Source: Bacteroidota bacterium (GTDB taxonomy: Bacteria > Bacteroidota > Bacteroidia > Chitinophagales > Chitinophagaceae). From it: a stretch of DNA of 25,370 nt. The notes below the pieces were generated by a model. The model had not been told where the DNA came from, did not search any database, and was given only the letters and a program-made list of their open reading frames with translations. Of the stretch, positions 1 to 6,753 are shown in pieces. Position numbers and translations under genes: made by a program. The DNA is taken from positions 1 to 25,370 of the forward strand of contig JAEWBD010000259.1 of the NCBI GenBank assembly GCA_023391315.1, in the 5' to 3' direction. Position 1 is the stretch's first letter, and every line of letters starts with the position of its first letter.

Positions 1-7
1 GAATGAT

Positions 8-138
8 CCGTTTAAAAGAAGATCATGCTGCAATGCTCCTTCGAAATGACGGCTCGTTGGCTAATTTGGATTACCAAATTAAGCTGGCTGCAAAACATCA
101 ACCGCTTCGATCGTCATTTCGACGACAGGAGAAATCTC
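8..138. repeat. Interspersed palindrome-ended repeat, copy 1
   Basis: This stretch matches 268-395 over most of its length. Both copies begin near TGCTCCTTCGAAATGACGGC and end with CGTCATTTCGACGACAGGAG followed by AAATCTC. The inner ends (CGAAATGACG and CGTCATTTCG) are reverse complements, so each copy can fold on itself, as a non-autonomous MITE-like or REP-like element would. Ends of this type recur between genes in many Bacteroidota genomes; that is recalled, not searched. The left boundary is approximate because the window begins 7 bases upstream. Confidence 0.75.
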
Positions 139-267
139 TGGAAGTTTGGAGGGTTTGAAATGTTTGTTTTGAGCAACGTTAACTTCGGGAGATTTATTTC
201 GTTAATATTTGTTTTTTCAATTGCCTCAATGATTGCTTCGCAGTTCTCAGTCGCATGCATGATTTGG

Positions 268-395
268 TTAAAGAAAATCATCCTGCTATGCTCCTTCGAA
301 ATGACGGCTCCCTGACTAAATTGGATCACCTAATTAAAACTGACCGCAAAAAACACAAACCCTTCGAACGTCATTTCGACGACAGGAGAAATCTC
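268..395. repeat. Interspersed palindrome-ended repeat, copy 2
   Basis: This is the second copy of the element at 8-138, in the same orientation, about 258 bp downstream. The ends are nearly identical to copy 1 while the middle (roughly 315-358) has diverged. Its right end abuts the point where the minus-strand reading frame at 396-591 stops looking like a normal protein, which suggests it inserted into, or marks the edge of a deletion in, that gene. Confidence 0.75.
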
Positions 396-591
396 CCGAG
401 ATTAAGAGCGTTTGAGCTATTTGATGCACAACTACCAGGGGCGTGGTGAGTTTACTGATGATGAACGAAAAATCGGGATTGGCGGCAGCCGTTAGTTTGT
501 TCAGGGCATCCTGCGCAAAATTGGCCAGGCGCACGGGTGTAATGGCTTCTTCGTTAAAGAGATTGCCGAAAAGTTTGTCGGGTGAAAGCAT
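396..591 (-). pseudogene. 5' fragment of an unrecognised gene, interrupted by repeat copy 2
   Basis: The minus strand from 591 encodes a plausible N-terminus starting MLSPDKLFGNLFNEEAITP and running about 57 residues, with helical, amphipathic composition. The frame then enters the repeat at 395, reads about 28 residues that are simply the translated repeat, and stops at 334-336. An intact gene would be longer, so this is probably a truncated remnant. The family is not recognised with certainty; it vaguely recalls hypothetical proteins of sphingobacteria-type genomes. The sequence between the two repeat copies (139-267) also has an open minus-strand frame, but I cannot show that it is the missing part. 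Confidence 0.5.
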
Positions 592-726
592 AGCATTTGA
601 TTTTAAGTGTTTAAAAAAAATGGGTTATTTATAGATTGGTTTAGTGGCTAATGGTGGTTTAGTAGTCAAATTCAGTATGAAAATTAGTGATTATGATGAA
701 AATTGCCATAATATTTTTTTTGTCGG

Positions 727-961
727 GGCCTATCCTAAATTTTTGGGATAGGCCAATAACTTTTCTGTATGGCATCCTGATTTTTTAGGATAGGCCAAAA
801 ACTTTTCTGTATGGCATCCTAAATTTTTGGGATAGGCCAAAAACTTTTCTGTATGGCATCCTAAATTTTTAGGATAGGCCACAAACTTTTCTGTATGGCA
901 TCCTAAATTTTTAGGATAAGCCAAAAACTTTTCTGTATGGCATCCTGATTTTTTAGGATAG
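727..961. repeat. Tandem array of six 18-28 nt hairpins, period 42 bp
   Basis: About 5.6 copies of a 42-bp unit. Each unit has a short palindrome of the form ATCCTRA-N4-TTRGGAT followed by the spacer AGGCCAAAAACTTTTCTGTATGG with few changes. Hairpin cores lie near 732-749, 774-791, 816-833, 858-875, 900-917 and 942-959; the first is extended by flanking GGCC on both sides. Every variant in the arms (TAA to TGA on the left, TTA to TTG on the right) keeps a G-U pair if the plus strand is transcribed, but would be a C-A mismatch on the other strand. As 42 is a multiple of 3, the minus strand is open (14-residue repeat), probably by chance. It is not a CRISPR array: the whole unit, spacer included, is conserved. 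Confidence 0.9.
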
Positions 962-1132
962 GATTTGCGCTTAAAAATGACGGGGTGGATTGTCCCAACA
1001 ACAATTGCTTTTGTATAAGATTAAATGACTGATTTTAAATAGTGTTTTTTTGCATGTGATCGTATTATATTACATAAATTAGCGTGTTGTAAGCAACCTT
1101 TTTGAACATCCCTTTATTTAACACGCATTTTT
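962..1132. other. Leader region of the SIR2-like gene
   Basis: AT-rich non-coding stretch between the hairpin array and the SIR2-like gene. It contains TTTG at 1049-1052 but no convincing TAnnTTTG box at the right distance, so no promoter is called. A 7-bp inverted pair, GCGTGTT (1082-1088) and AACACGC (1119-1125), flanks the segment just before the start codon, and 1085-1100 forms the left arm of the inverted repeat described separately. Confidence 0.4.
1085..1100 (+). repeat. Left arm of inverted repeat bracketing the SIR2-like gene
   Basis: TGTTGTAAGCAACCTT at 1085-1100 is the reverse complement of 2474-2489 with a single mismatch (15 of 16). The two arms enclose exactly one gene with about 30 bp of leader on the left and 9 bp after the stop codon on the right. 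The GTTGTAAGC core resembles the GTTRRRY end of integron attC sites. Confidence 0.7.
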
Positions 1133-2464
1133 ATGACAACCCAAAAGGCTGTATTTTTATTTGGAGCAGGAGCTGTATTAGATTGGGGTGGACCAAGAAC
1201 CATTTGCGATGGCACTAGCCTGACATACATCAAGGAACATGGAAGTGACGAAATACGAAATAGGGTTTGCTGCCTGACACATCTCATAACAGAAATCGGT
1301 TTTAAATCTAAAGACGGGATAAGAGTTACTCAGAAAATATATGACCTATTAACAGAAGAAAATGGAAATAAGTTAAAGACAGTAAATTTTGAGACAATAA
1401 TTGATTTTATTGATGAAATTTTCAATTATTACGCAGTCAATAATGAGCTCAGAGAATCTAAAAACATTCAATCGTTTCTTGAGTTAAAAGATCTTACAGA
1501 CCATTTATTCGACTTCGAAATAAGCAATAAAAGCAACTCTACTTACACTTTAAATATTCCAGGGTTTCAGTATGACTCAGAGGACTATATTCCAATATCC
1601 ATATCTCCAGAGCAAAAATACTGCGAATTATTGCTTAAGAATTTGTATCAGGGTTTAATAGGACATGTTTCAAAATATAGCTACCATACAAGTGGACATA
1701 GTGTAATTTATAAGGATGTCAATAGTATTGCCAATGAAATATTTGTCAATTGGTGTAAGAAACTTATTGAAACTGGATATTGTCTTAGGATGCACACATT
1801 GAACTATGACCGTATTTTTAAAGTTTTATTGCAAGACCAAGACATTAATGTATTTGAAGGATTTGATTTAGATAACTCAAGCACAAATCCGGGGCAATCA
1901 TTAATCCCAAACCTAAAACGAATTTCTACAGATAACACTTCGCATTGCTTCTACAATTTACACGGTTCGGGCTATTGGGATATTGCAAATGAAAATCAAA
2001 ACCAATTACCGGGGTATCAAATCTATTTGACAGGTGTTCCAGAACTGAATTATCGAAATGCAATAGTAGAAATTTCAAAACATAGATGGGTTTTGGTGAG
2101 CAATATAATAACTGGATACCAAAAGATTTTAAAGACTGCATTTTCGCCATTTAGGCAAATGCTATCAGCCTTTGACAGGGATTGCATAGAAGCGAATAAA
2201 TTGTTCCTAATTGGCTATTCGTATGGTGACGAACATATAAACGACATTATTAGAAATGCAAGAAAATTCAATTCTGATGTGGAAATAATTGTTGTTAATC
2301 CCTCTTTCGATGACGAACACTTTATGTTTAATTTTCTACTACATTGGGGTTCTCCAACTGGAATGATTTATCAGAATGCAGGTGAACGAACCATAACATC
2401 TAAAGACTTCAAAGTAAAAATATACCAGAAACCATTCCTTGAGTTTTTACAAAATGACAAATAA
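1133..2464 (+). CDS. SIR2-like domain protein, predicted NAD+-consuming defence-type effector
   Basis: 443 residues. The N-terminus carries a glycine-rich nucleotide loop, VFLFGAGAVLDWGGP (GAGA at residues 11-14). The equivalents of the sirtuin catalytic residues are present: TLNYDRIF with Asn224 and NLHGSG with His277. A C-terminal FLIGYSYGDEHIND block (Gly361-His368) and a following IIVVNP strand are typical of the SIR2_2-type domains found in phage-defence effectors. In those families the domain cleaves NAD+ when triggered by infection, causing abortive infection; that activity is inferred here. There is no signal peptide or membrane segment, and no other catalytic domain is obvious. It stands alone between inverted-repeat arms, consistent with a mobile cassette. 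Sure about the SIR2-like fold, moderately sure about the defence role. Confidence 0.8.
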   Translation: MTTQKAVFLFGAGAVLDWGGPRTICDGTSLTYIKEHGSDEIRNRVCCLTHLITEIGFKSKDGIRVTQKIYDLLTEENGNKLKTVNFETIIDFIDEIFNYYAVNNELRESKNIQSFLELKDLTDHLFDFEISNKSNSTYTLNIPGFQYDSEDYIPISISPEQKYCELLLKNLYQGLIGHVSKYSYHTSGHSVIYKDVNSIANEIFVNWCKKLIETGYCLRMHTLNYDRIFKVLLQDQDINVFEGFDLDNSSTNPGQSLIPNLKRISTDNTSHCFYNLHGSGYWDIANENQNQLPGYQIYLTGVPELNYRNAIVEISKHRWVLVSNIITGYQKILKTAFSPFRQMLSAFDRDCIEANKLFLIGYSYGDEHINDIIRNARKFNSDVEIIVVNPSFDDEHFMFNFLLHWGSPTGMIYQNAGERTITSKDFKVKIYQKPFLEFLQNDK

Positions 2465-2473
2465 ATTAGACAT

Positions 2474-2681
2474 AAGGCTGCTTACAACATTGCATTGGCA
2501 ATATGGCGGGGCGACGAATAAATTCTCAGCTTTTTGTTCGCTACCCAGCTTCAGTTTCGGCAAACGAATAACGCCAAGCAACAGAATAAACAATGAGCTT
2601 TTGTATCTTTAATCAGCATTGGTTCCGGGCTGGACGAACAACGAATGCCGCCACATCGCCAATGCATTAACGTTGGCTGCC
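2474..2681 (+). repeat. Long imperfect hairpin after the SIR2-like gene, attC-like candidate
   Basis: The segment starts with the right arm of the SIR2-bracketing repeat (2474-2489) and continues with TGCATTGGCAATATGGCGG (2491-2509), which pairs 17 of 19 with 2648-2666. An inner pairing, TTGTTCG (2534-2540) with CGAACAA (2635-2641) and CCAGC (2545-2549) with GCTGG (2629-2633), extends the stem. It ends with AACGTTGGC (GTT at 2672-2674). This recalls an integron attC site, whose outer ends pair and whose GTTRRRY marks the cassette junction. Against this, it is longer (about 200 bp) than usual, and the GTTGGCT end is not a perfect consensus. A palindromic non-autonomous element is the alternative. 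Confidence 0.5.
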
Positions 2682-2686
2682 ATATT

Positions 2687-3355
2687 ATGACAAAAACCTA
2701 CGACTACAAAATCTGTAAATACGACTTTTATAATACTGCTATTGCCGACATACTTCGGGCAATTGATGGTGGTTCTTTACTGGGAGCTTTGATTCTAAGT
2801 TTTTGTTCGATTGATTATATGGGACTTGCACTTGATCCGACAAAAAAAAATACGAGAAGCGATTTCAAAAAATTTGTTAGAGAATATATGGGAAGCATAA
2901 ATTCGAAATACAAAACACTTGACGGTGAAATATATGCGATAAGAAACTCGTTAGTTCATTCATACGGACACTCCGACGCTACTGACGAAATTGATTTGGA
3001 TTTTCAATTCTCTCATCAAGATCCGCAAAAACATTTATGGTTAAAAAATAAAGGTAGAAGGCGAGAACTTTGGATTAACCTTCCTGAATTTGTAGGAGAA
3101 TTAATAGCATCAGTCGAAAAATTTTTCAGAGACCATAAAACAAATAACACTCAATTGCTGCAGTGGTACAATAGACTGCTAATAATACAAGGGTCTGGCG
3201 CAACACTTGAAAGACTTTTAGCTTTTAAAAGCGAGATTATCCCGCATTCACAATCACATCGTTTTTTAAAGATTTTAGAACAGACGCCCGAAGCATCGCT
3301 AGTTGAGATAAGTATTACCATTGAAAAATCGATAAAAGAAAAATACGGCAACTAA
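2687..3355 (+). CDS. HEPN-like protein with RX4H motif, putative ribonuclease
   Basis: 222 residues if the ATG at 2687 is used (MTKTYDYKIC). An upstream in-frame ATG at 2645 is unlikely because it lies inside the hairpin stem before the presumed cassette junction at 2672. The central part is helical and contains IYAIRNSLVHSYG, with Arg86 and His91 in the RX4-6H arrangement that forms the active site of HEPN ribonucleases. A preceding helix, ALILSFCSIDYMG, is also like those in HEPN-type proteins. HEPN domains commonly act as toxins or as RNA-cutting effectors in abortive infection. No antitoxin partner is visible beside it; the nearest same-strand neighbours are the SIR2-like and HNH genes. 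The C-terminal third is helical and unassigned. Confidence 0.6.
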   Translation: MTKTYDYKICKYDFYNTAIADILRAIDGGSLLGALILSFCSIDYMGLALDPTKKNTRSDFKKFVREYMGSINSKYKTLDGEIYAIRNSLVHSYGHSDATDEIDLDFQFSHQDPQKHLWLKNKGRRRELWINLPEFVGELIASVEKFFRDHKTNNTQLLQWYNRLLIIQGSGATLERLLAFKSEIIPHSQSHRFLKILEQTPEASLVEISITIEKSIKEKYGN

Positions 3356-3366
3356 CATGGGTATTT

Positions 3367-3567
3367 CCCAGCTCGGCGAAGTGTTCGGGAGGTCTCGGCG
3401 AAGTTTACAACTTCGCCGCATCTATATTAAAGTTTATAACTTTTATGTTGAGCATCGTCTACTGAAAGGGGCGTTGCGTTATCTTACCTCGCAGCAGCGC
3501 CTTCGTTAAAAGCATTCGTGCAAAGCTGCTAGACCCATTAGGACAAACAAGCCTGCCTGCATTTCCA
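3367..3567 (+). repeat. 201-bp direct repeat, copy A (left of HNH gene)
   Basis: This copy aligns without gaps to 4713-4913, with 12 differences in 201 positions by my count. It contains a near-perfect palindrome CGGCGAAGTT-TAC-AACTTCGCCG around 3395-3417. No ORF is evident. Immediately after the copy, CTCGGCGAAGTTTGCAAC at 3569-3586 repeats the repeat's own early part, as if another unit had once followed. The rest of the HEPN-HNH gap (3587-3734) is described under the HNH leader. Confidence 0.9.
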
Positions 3568-3680
3568 GCTCGGCGAAGTTTGCAACTCATTTTCATACAG
3601 TATATAAAAAGTACTGTCATGCAAACTATCTAAAAGCATGGGAAGAAGGTTATAGAACAAGATAGTTGACCAAATGAATT

Positions 3681-3708
3681 TTATCTCTCAGCAGTACAAA
3701 AGAGATAA
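3681..3708 (+). promoter_or_regulatory. Inverted repeat in the HNH gene leader
   Basis: TTATCTCT (3681-3688) and AGAGATAA (3701-3708) are perfect 8-bp inverted arms separated by 12 bases, 26 bp before the ATG of the HNH gene. This could be an operator for a dimeric regulator or an RNA hairpin near the ribosome-binding region. A second small palindrome, CAGTA/TACTG, sits near 3598-3616. No sigma-factor consensus was found nearby. Confidence 0.4.
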
Positions 3709-3734
3709 ACAATTATATAAACTGATAAAATAAA

Positions 3735-4700
3735 ATGACGAATCGAATTGTCCTATATACTTTTATCTGGCTCGTAGCGACTCTTATTTTGCCACCTTTA
3801 GGTTTATTTATTTTATTATTATTTGCAGCCTATCAAGTATATGCATACTCTTACTTCAATGGTGCGAAATTCAGTAGCATTAGAAAAAGTATAAAAAAGC
3901 ATATTGATAACTCAAATGAATTAAATCATCACATACAGGAATTGAAATGCTCCTATGTTAACATTAAGTCATACGATTACGGTATCAGTAGTTTACAAGA
4001 TAACAGTAAGTATAATTTTGAAAGGCGAGAATGGAGTAATGAATTAAGAAATAACCAAGTTCATAATTGCACATCGACAGTTTGTAAGAATGCTAATGCA
4101 CAGCCATTTAAATACCTTTGTAAATATTTCAACATACAAAAAGACGAAGAAACTCTTTCGAGTTTTGAGAATGTATTAAATGATTTTGCAGCAGCTGAAC
4201 AGGGGAAAAAACTACTATTAACTGAAAGAGAGACAATTGTTAACAGCATAAAGAATGGTATTCCTTATTTAATCTACACATTGAGTAAGAAACGACTCAT
4301 CAAAAAACTAGGTTTTGAAACAATTGACTTAAGCGACCTTCACTTTCCTGTGTATACATTTCAATATGTTTCAGCTGGTGGAAATAGTTCTGTAAGGTGT
4401 GACATAAAACTTGATGTTGAAAATCTTGACAAATTTGTAAACTACCTAAATGACTTAGTAAGATTTAAAAACAGTATAGAAGGACAACGAGCCTTAATGA
4501 CTTCAAAACTTAGAGAGCATATAAAACAAAGAGATGACTATACATGCAAATCTTGCAATATATCGACACATACTGAAAGAAATTTATTGTTAGAAATTGA
4601 CCATATAATACCTCTCTCAAAAGGTGGTTTTACAACTGAATCGAACTTGCAAACTCTCTGTTGGAGATGCAATCGAACAAAAGGTGCTAAGATTTTTTAA
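3735..4700 (+). CDS. Membrane-anchored HNH endonuclease
   Basis: 321 residues. The N-terminus (about residues 5-38) is strongly hydrophobic with LILPPLGLFILLLFAAYQVY, giving one long or two close membrane segments and probably an anchored protein facing the cytosol. The middle is helical and unassigned. The C-terminus is a clear HNH domain: CKSC (Cys271, Cys274), EIDHIIPLSKGG with the catalytic His290, and CWRC (Cys309, Cys312) as the second half of a zinc-binding Cys4 frame, ending NRTKGAK. HNH nucleases with this zinc frame include McrA-type enzymes; joining one to an N-terminal membrane segment is unusual and suggests a defence role against incoming DNA, which is inference. The gene lies precisely between two 201-bp direct repeats, so it looks like an inserted or duplicated cassette. 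Confidence 0.85.
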   Translation: MTNRIVLYTFIWLVATLILPPLGLFILLLFAAYQVYAYSYFNGAKFSSIRKSIKKHIDNSNELNHHIQELKCSYVNIKSYDYGISSLQDNSKYNFERREWSNELRNNQVHNCTSTVCKNANAQPFKYLCKYFNIQKDEETLSSFENVLNDFAAAEQGKKLLLTERETIVNSIKNGIPYLIYTLSKKRLIKKLGFETIDLSDLHFPVYTFQYVSAGGNSSVRCDIKLDVENLDKFVNYLNDLVRFKNSIEGQRALMTSKLREHIKQRDDYTCKSCNISTHTERNLLLEIDHIIPLSKGGFTTESNLQTLCWRCNRTKGAKIF

Positions 4701-4712
4701 GAAAGCTATTTA

Positions 4713-4913
4713 CCCAACTCGGCGAAGTGTTCGGGAGGTCTCGGCGAAGTTTGCAACTTCGCCGCATCTATATTAAAGTTTATAACTTTTATGTTGAGCA
4801 TCGTCTACTGAAAGTGGCATTGCGTTATCTTACGTTGCAGCAGCGCCTTCATTAAAAGCATTAGCGCAAAGCTGCGAGACCCATTATGGCAAACAAGCCT
4901 GCCTGCATTTCCA
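4713..4913 (+). repeat. 201-bp direct repeat, copy B (right of HNH gene)
   Basis: Gap-free match to 3367-3567 at an offset of exactly 1346 bp. It begins 13 bp after the HNH stop codon. The remaining 94 bp before the methyltransferase stop codon (4914-5007) contain a weak stem, TGAATGGTGG with CCGCCATCA (about 4977-5007), which might serve as an end signal for the minus-strand gene but lacks a good T-run. No gene is seen in 4701-5007. Confidence 0.9.
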
Positions 4914-5007
4914 TCAAAGGAAGATTGAATTGTTGCTAACGGCAATTGATGCTATATAACATTCAAGTGTTGATTTTGAATGGTGGTTTGTTTTCAATCC
5001 GCCATCA

Positions 5008-5937
5008 TCACTTTACCAGCTTAAAACAAAACCGCTTCAGCTTGCCTTCAAAATCAAATGGGGTAGTGGCCTTTGTTATATCTTTTACAGAAGAGGCATT
5101 TATCTCCGCTTCATTCAATATAAACCTTGAATAATTGGTGCTGAAATACATGACACCGTTTGCTGATAAAGCCTGTAATGCATCGTTGATAACAGCTACA
5201 TGATCGCGCTGCACATCAAAGAAATCTTTCATGCGCTTGCTGTTGCTGAAAGTGGGCGGGTCGATGATAATAAGATCAAAACTGTTGGGTTGAAGCGTTT
5301 TTAAATACTGCAATACATCAGCATGAATAAAATGATACCGGTCTGTATTTTTAAAACCGTTAATGATGAAATTATCTTTTGCCCAATCGAGGTAAGTTTT
5401 GGAAAGATCAACTGAAGTTACACCTGCTGCATTACCGCTGGCGGCATACACAGAAAAAGAACCTGTATAACAAAATAGATTCAGCACTCTTTTGCCATCT
5501 GCTTCTTTACGCACCATCTCTCTTGTAACGCGGTGATCAAGGAATAAGCCTGTATCAAGATAATCTGTGAGGTTCACCAAAAACTTTAAACCGTTTTCTT
5601 CTACCTTAAAAAATTCCTGTGCGCTGTTTTGCTTTTCGTACTGTTGTTTTTCGCGATGGCTCTGGCGTTTGCGTTCACGGCTGTAGATGTTTTCGGCAGG
5701 CAGTTGTAAAACCTGGCTGATGATTTCAAATGATTGCTGCAGCCAGTCTTCATGTTCTTCTTCACTCATGCCATGCCTGCGGCGGTATTCAGCTACATAA
5801 ATTTTGCCGGCATACAATTCAATGGCAAAGGGAAATTCCGGAAGGTCATGATCGTAAACACGGTAGCAGCTTATGTTTAAACGCCGTGCCTGTTTGCTTT
5901 TGTGTTTATACACTTTAAGCAAACGGTTTTGAAACAT
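5008..5937 (-). CDS. Class I SAM-dependent methyltransferase, RlmK-like (23S rRNA)
   Basis: 309 residues from the chosen ATG (5937, MFQNRLLKVYKHKSKQARR). This start leaves a 10-bp gap to the upstream gene, whereas the longest frame (from 5991) would overlap it. An N-terminal part with ELYAGKIYVAEYRRRHG precedes a Rossmann-fold methyltransferase: VLNLFCYTGSFSVYAA binds SAM (about residues 152-166) and IIIDPPTFSNSKRM (about 223-236) is the catalytic loop. The DPPTFSNSK signature and the following FDVQRDH match the C-terminal half of E. coli RlmL (RlmK), which makes m7G2069 in 23S rRNA. Here the domain is a separate protein without the THUMP/m2G half. The specific nucleotide modified is inferred from that similarity. 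Likely co-transcribed after the membrane protein gene at 5948-6355. Confidence 0.85.
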   Translation of the reverse strand: MFQNRLLKVYKHKSKQARRLNISCYRVYDHDLPEFPFAIELYAGKIYVAEYRRRHGMSEEEHEDWLQQSFEIISQVLQLPAENIYSRERKRQSHREKQQYEKQNSAQEFFKVEENGLKFLVNLTDYLDTGLFLDHRVTREMVRKEADGKRVLNLFCYTGSFSVYAASGNAAGVTSVDLSKTYLDWAKDNFIINGFKNTDRYHFIHADVLQYLKTLQPNSFDLIIIDPPTFSNSKRMKDFFDVQRDHVAVINDALQALSANGVMYFSTNYSRFILNEAEINASSVKDITKATTPFDFEGKLKRFCFKLVK

Positions 5938-5947
5938 GATCAACTTA

Positions 5948-6355
5948 TCATTTTGCAAGTGCATGATTATACTGCTGCATAAATAAAACAATGAATAAAG
6001 CTACGCCAACAGTAGTTACAAGCCAGCTAAGAAAATATTTATTGGTATAGGTGGAGGGAACGCCGTTATCGATCATTCTTTTCCTGGTAAACAAATAAAC
6101 AATAACGCGCTGTGCAATGAGTGCCACAAAAAACGATGCTGCAATGGCCGTTAATTTATCAGGGTATTTGCTAACGAGCAGGTAAAACGCCACAACCAGC
6201 AAAATGGTAATAACCATGCTTACCTGCGAAAGCTGCATGATGTCTTTTGAAAGCACTTTGCCCTTGTCTTCATCCTTCAATGTTCTGAAAGCATTCAGTT
6301 GTATAAAGCGTGAAGCGAAGATGGAGATGATGAGGATGAAGAAAGAATAATCCAT
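5948..6355 (-). CDS. Small integral membrane protein, four predicted helices
   Basis: 135 residues, family not recognised. Hydrophobic segments lie near residues 4-20, 46-63, 67-88 and 108-126, separated by short charged loops (KDEDKGK, TRKRMIDNG). No catalytic motif is visible. The start ATG is preceded by CACGA, giving the context CACGAATG that is also seen at 20194 and 22435. The gene precedes the RlmK-like gene with a 10-bp gap, which suggests a shared transcript, but a functional link is unclear. Confidence 0.7.
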   Translation of the reverse strand: MDYSFFILIISIFASRFIQLNAFRTLKDEDKGKVLSKDIMQLSQVSMVITILLVVAFYLLVSKYPDKLTAIAASFFVALIAQRVIVYLFTRKRMIDNGVPSTYTNKYFLSWLVTTVGVALFIVLFMQQYNHALAK

Positions 6356-6475
6356 TCGTGAAGTTAGTTTTTAAACATGTTACTTTAAAAGCAAGCTATA
6401 AGATAATAAAATTTTTATTTGCTGATTTTTAAAAAGGTTAACTTGCTTTCATTCTATATCTTAAACCTTTTATGT

Positions 6476-6709
6476 ATGAAAAAACTAAAACCTTATCTCT
6501 TAATACTTACAGGGTTACTGATTCTTACAGGTGGAATTTTAAGGCAGTATCCAAATTATACGCTCGTCGCAGAAATATTAGTCATAACCGCATTATGCAC
6601 CGCTATCATTTCTGCTTTATTGGGGAATAGTAAAGCCAAAAGAGGATACCTGGTAATCATAATTCTTTTGGCTTCATTATTTTTATTATACCCGGTACTT
6701 TTCAAATAA
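6476..6709 (+). CDS. Small membrane protein, unknown function
   Basis: 77 residues from the ATG at 6476 (MKKLKPYLLILTGLLILTGG). The longer frame from 6419 adds 19 residues in AT-rich leader sequence and is less likely. Three hydrophobic segments are seen (about residues 6-21, 30-47, 54-76), with a basic N-terminus and a short basic loop (NSKAKRG). No family is recognised. It is convergent with the aminotransferase gene, and the shared terminator follows its stop codon within a few bases. Confidence 0.6.
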   Translation: MKKLKPYLLILTGLLILTGGILRQYPNYTLVAEILVITALCTAIISALLGNSKAKRGYLVIIILLASLFLLYPVLFK

Positions 6710-6713
6710 AAGT

Positions 6714-6752
6714 AAATGCAGCACAACAATAAAATATTGTGCTGCATTTTTT
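6714..6752. terminator. Bidirectional intrinsic terminator
   Basis: Perfect 13-bp stem AAATGCAGCACAA (6714-6726) with TTGTGCTGCATTT (6737-6749), loop of 10 bases, T-run on the plus strand and the corresponding A/T tract on the other side. It lies between the convergent small membrane protein and aminotransferase genes and can end both. Confidence 0.9.
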
Positions 6753-6753
6753 A

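Noticed and set aside
114..329. Minus-strand frame between the two interspersed repeats
   Set aside because: Partly translated repeat sequence at both ends; the middle could be gene debris but no start, family or continuity with the 396-591 fragment can be shown.
730..924. Minus-strand 64-residue open frame with a 14-residue repeat (AYPKNLGCHTEKF)
   Set aside because: The openness follows from the 42-bp period being divisible by three; there is no leader, promoter or protein-like variation, so it is not listed as a gene.
727..961. Possible CRISPR array
   Set aside because: Spacers are identical from unit to unit and no cas genes are present; it is a plain tandem repeat.
2645..2686. Upstream ATG extending the HEPN-like protein by 14 residues
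   Set aside because: It lies within the right arm of the long hairpin and before the presumed junction; the ATG at 2687 gives a more natural N-terminus.
5938..5991. N-terminal extension of the RlmK-like methyltransferase by 18 residues
   Set aside because: It would overlap the end of the preceding gene and has no counterpart in the family.
6419..6475. N-terminal extension of the small membrane protein by 19 residues
   Set aside because: Leader-like AT-rich sequence; MKKLKPY at 6476 is a typical membrane-protein start.
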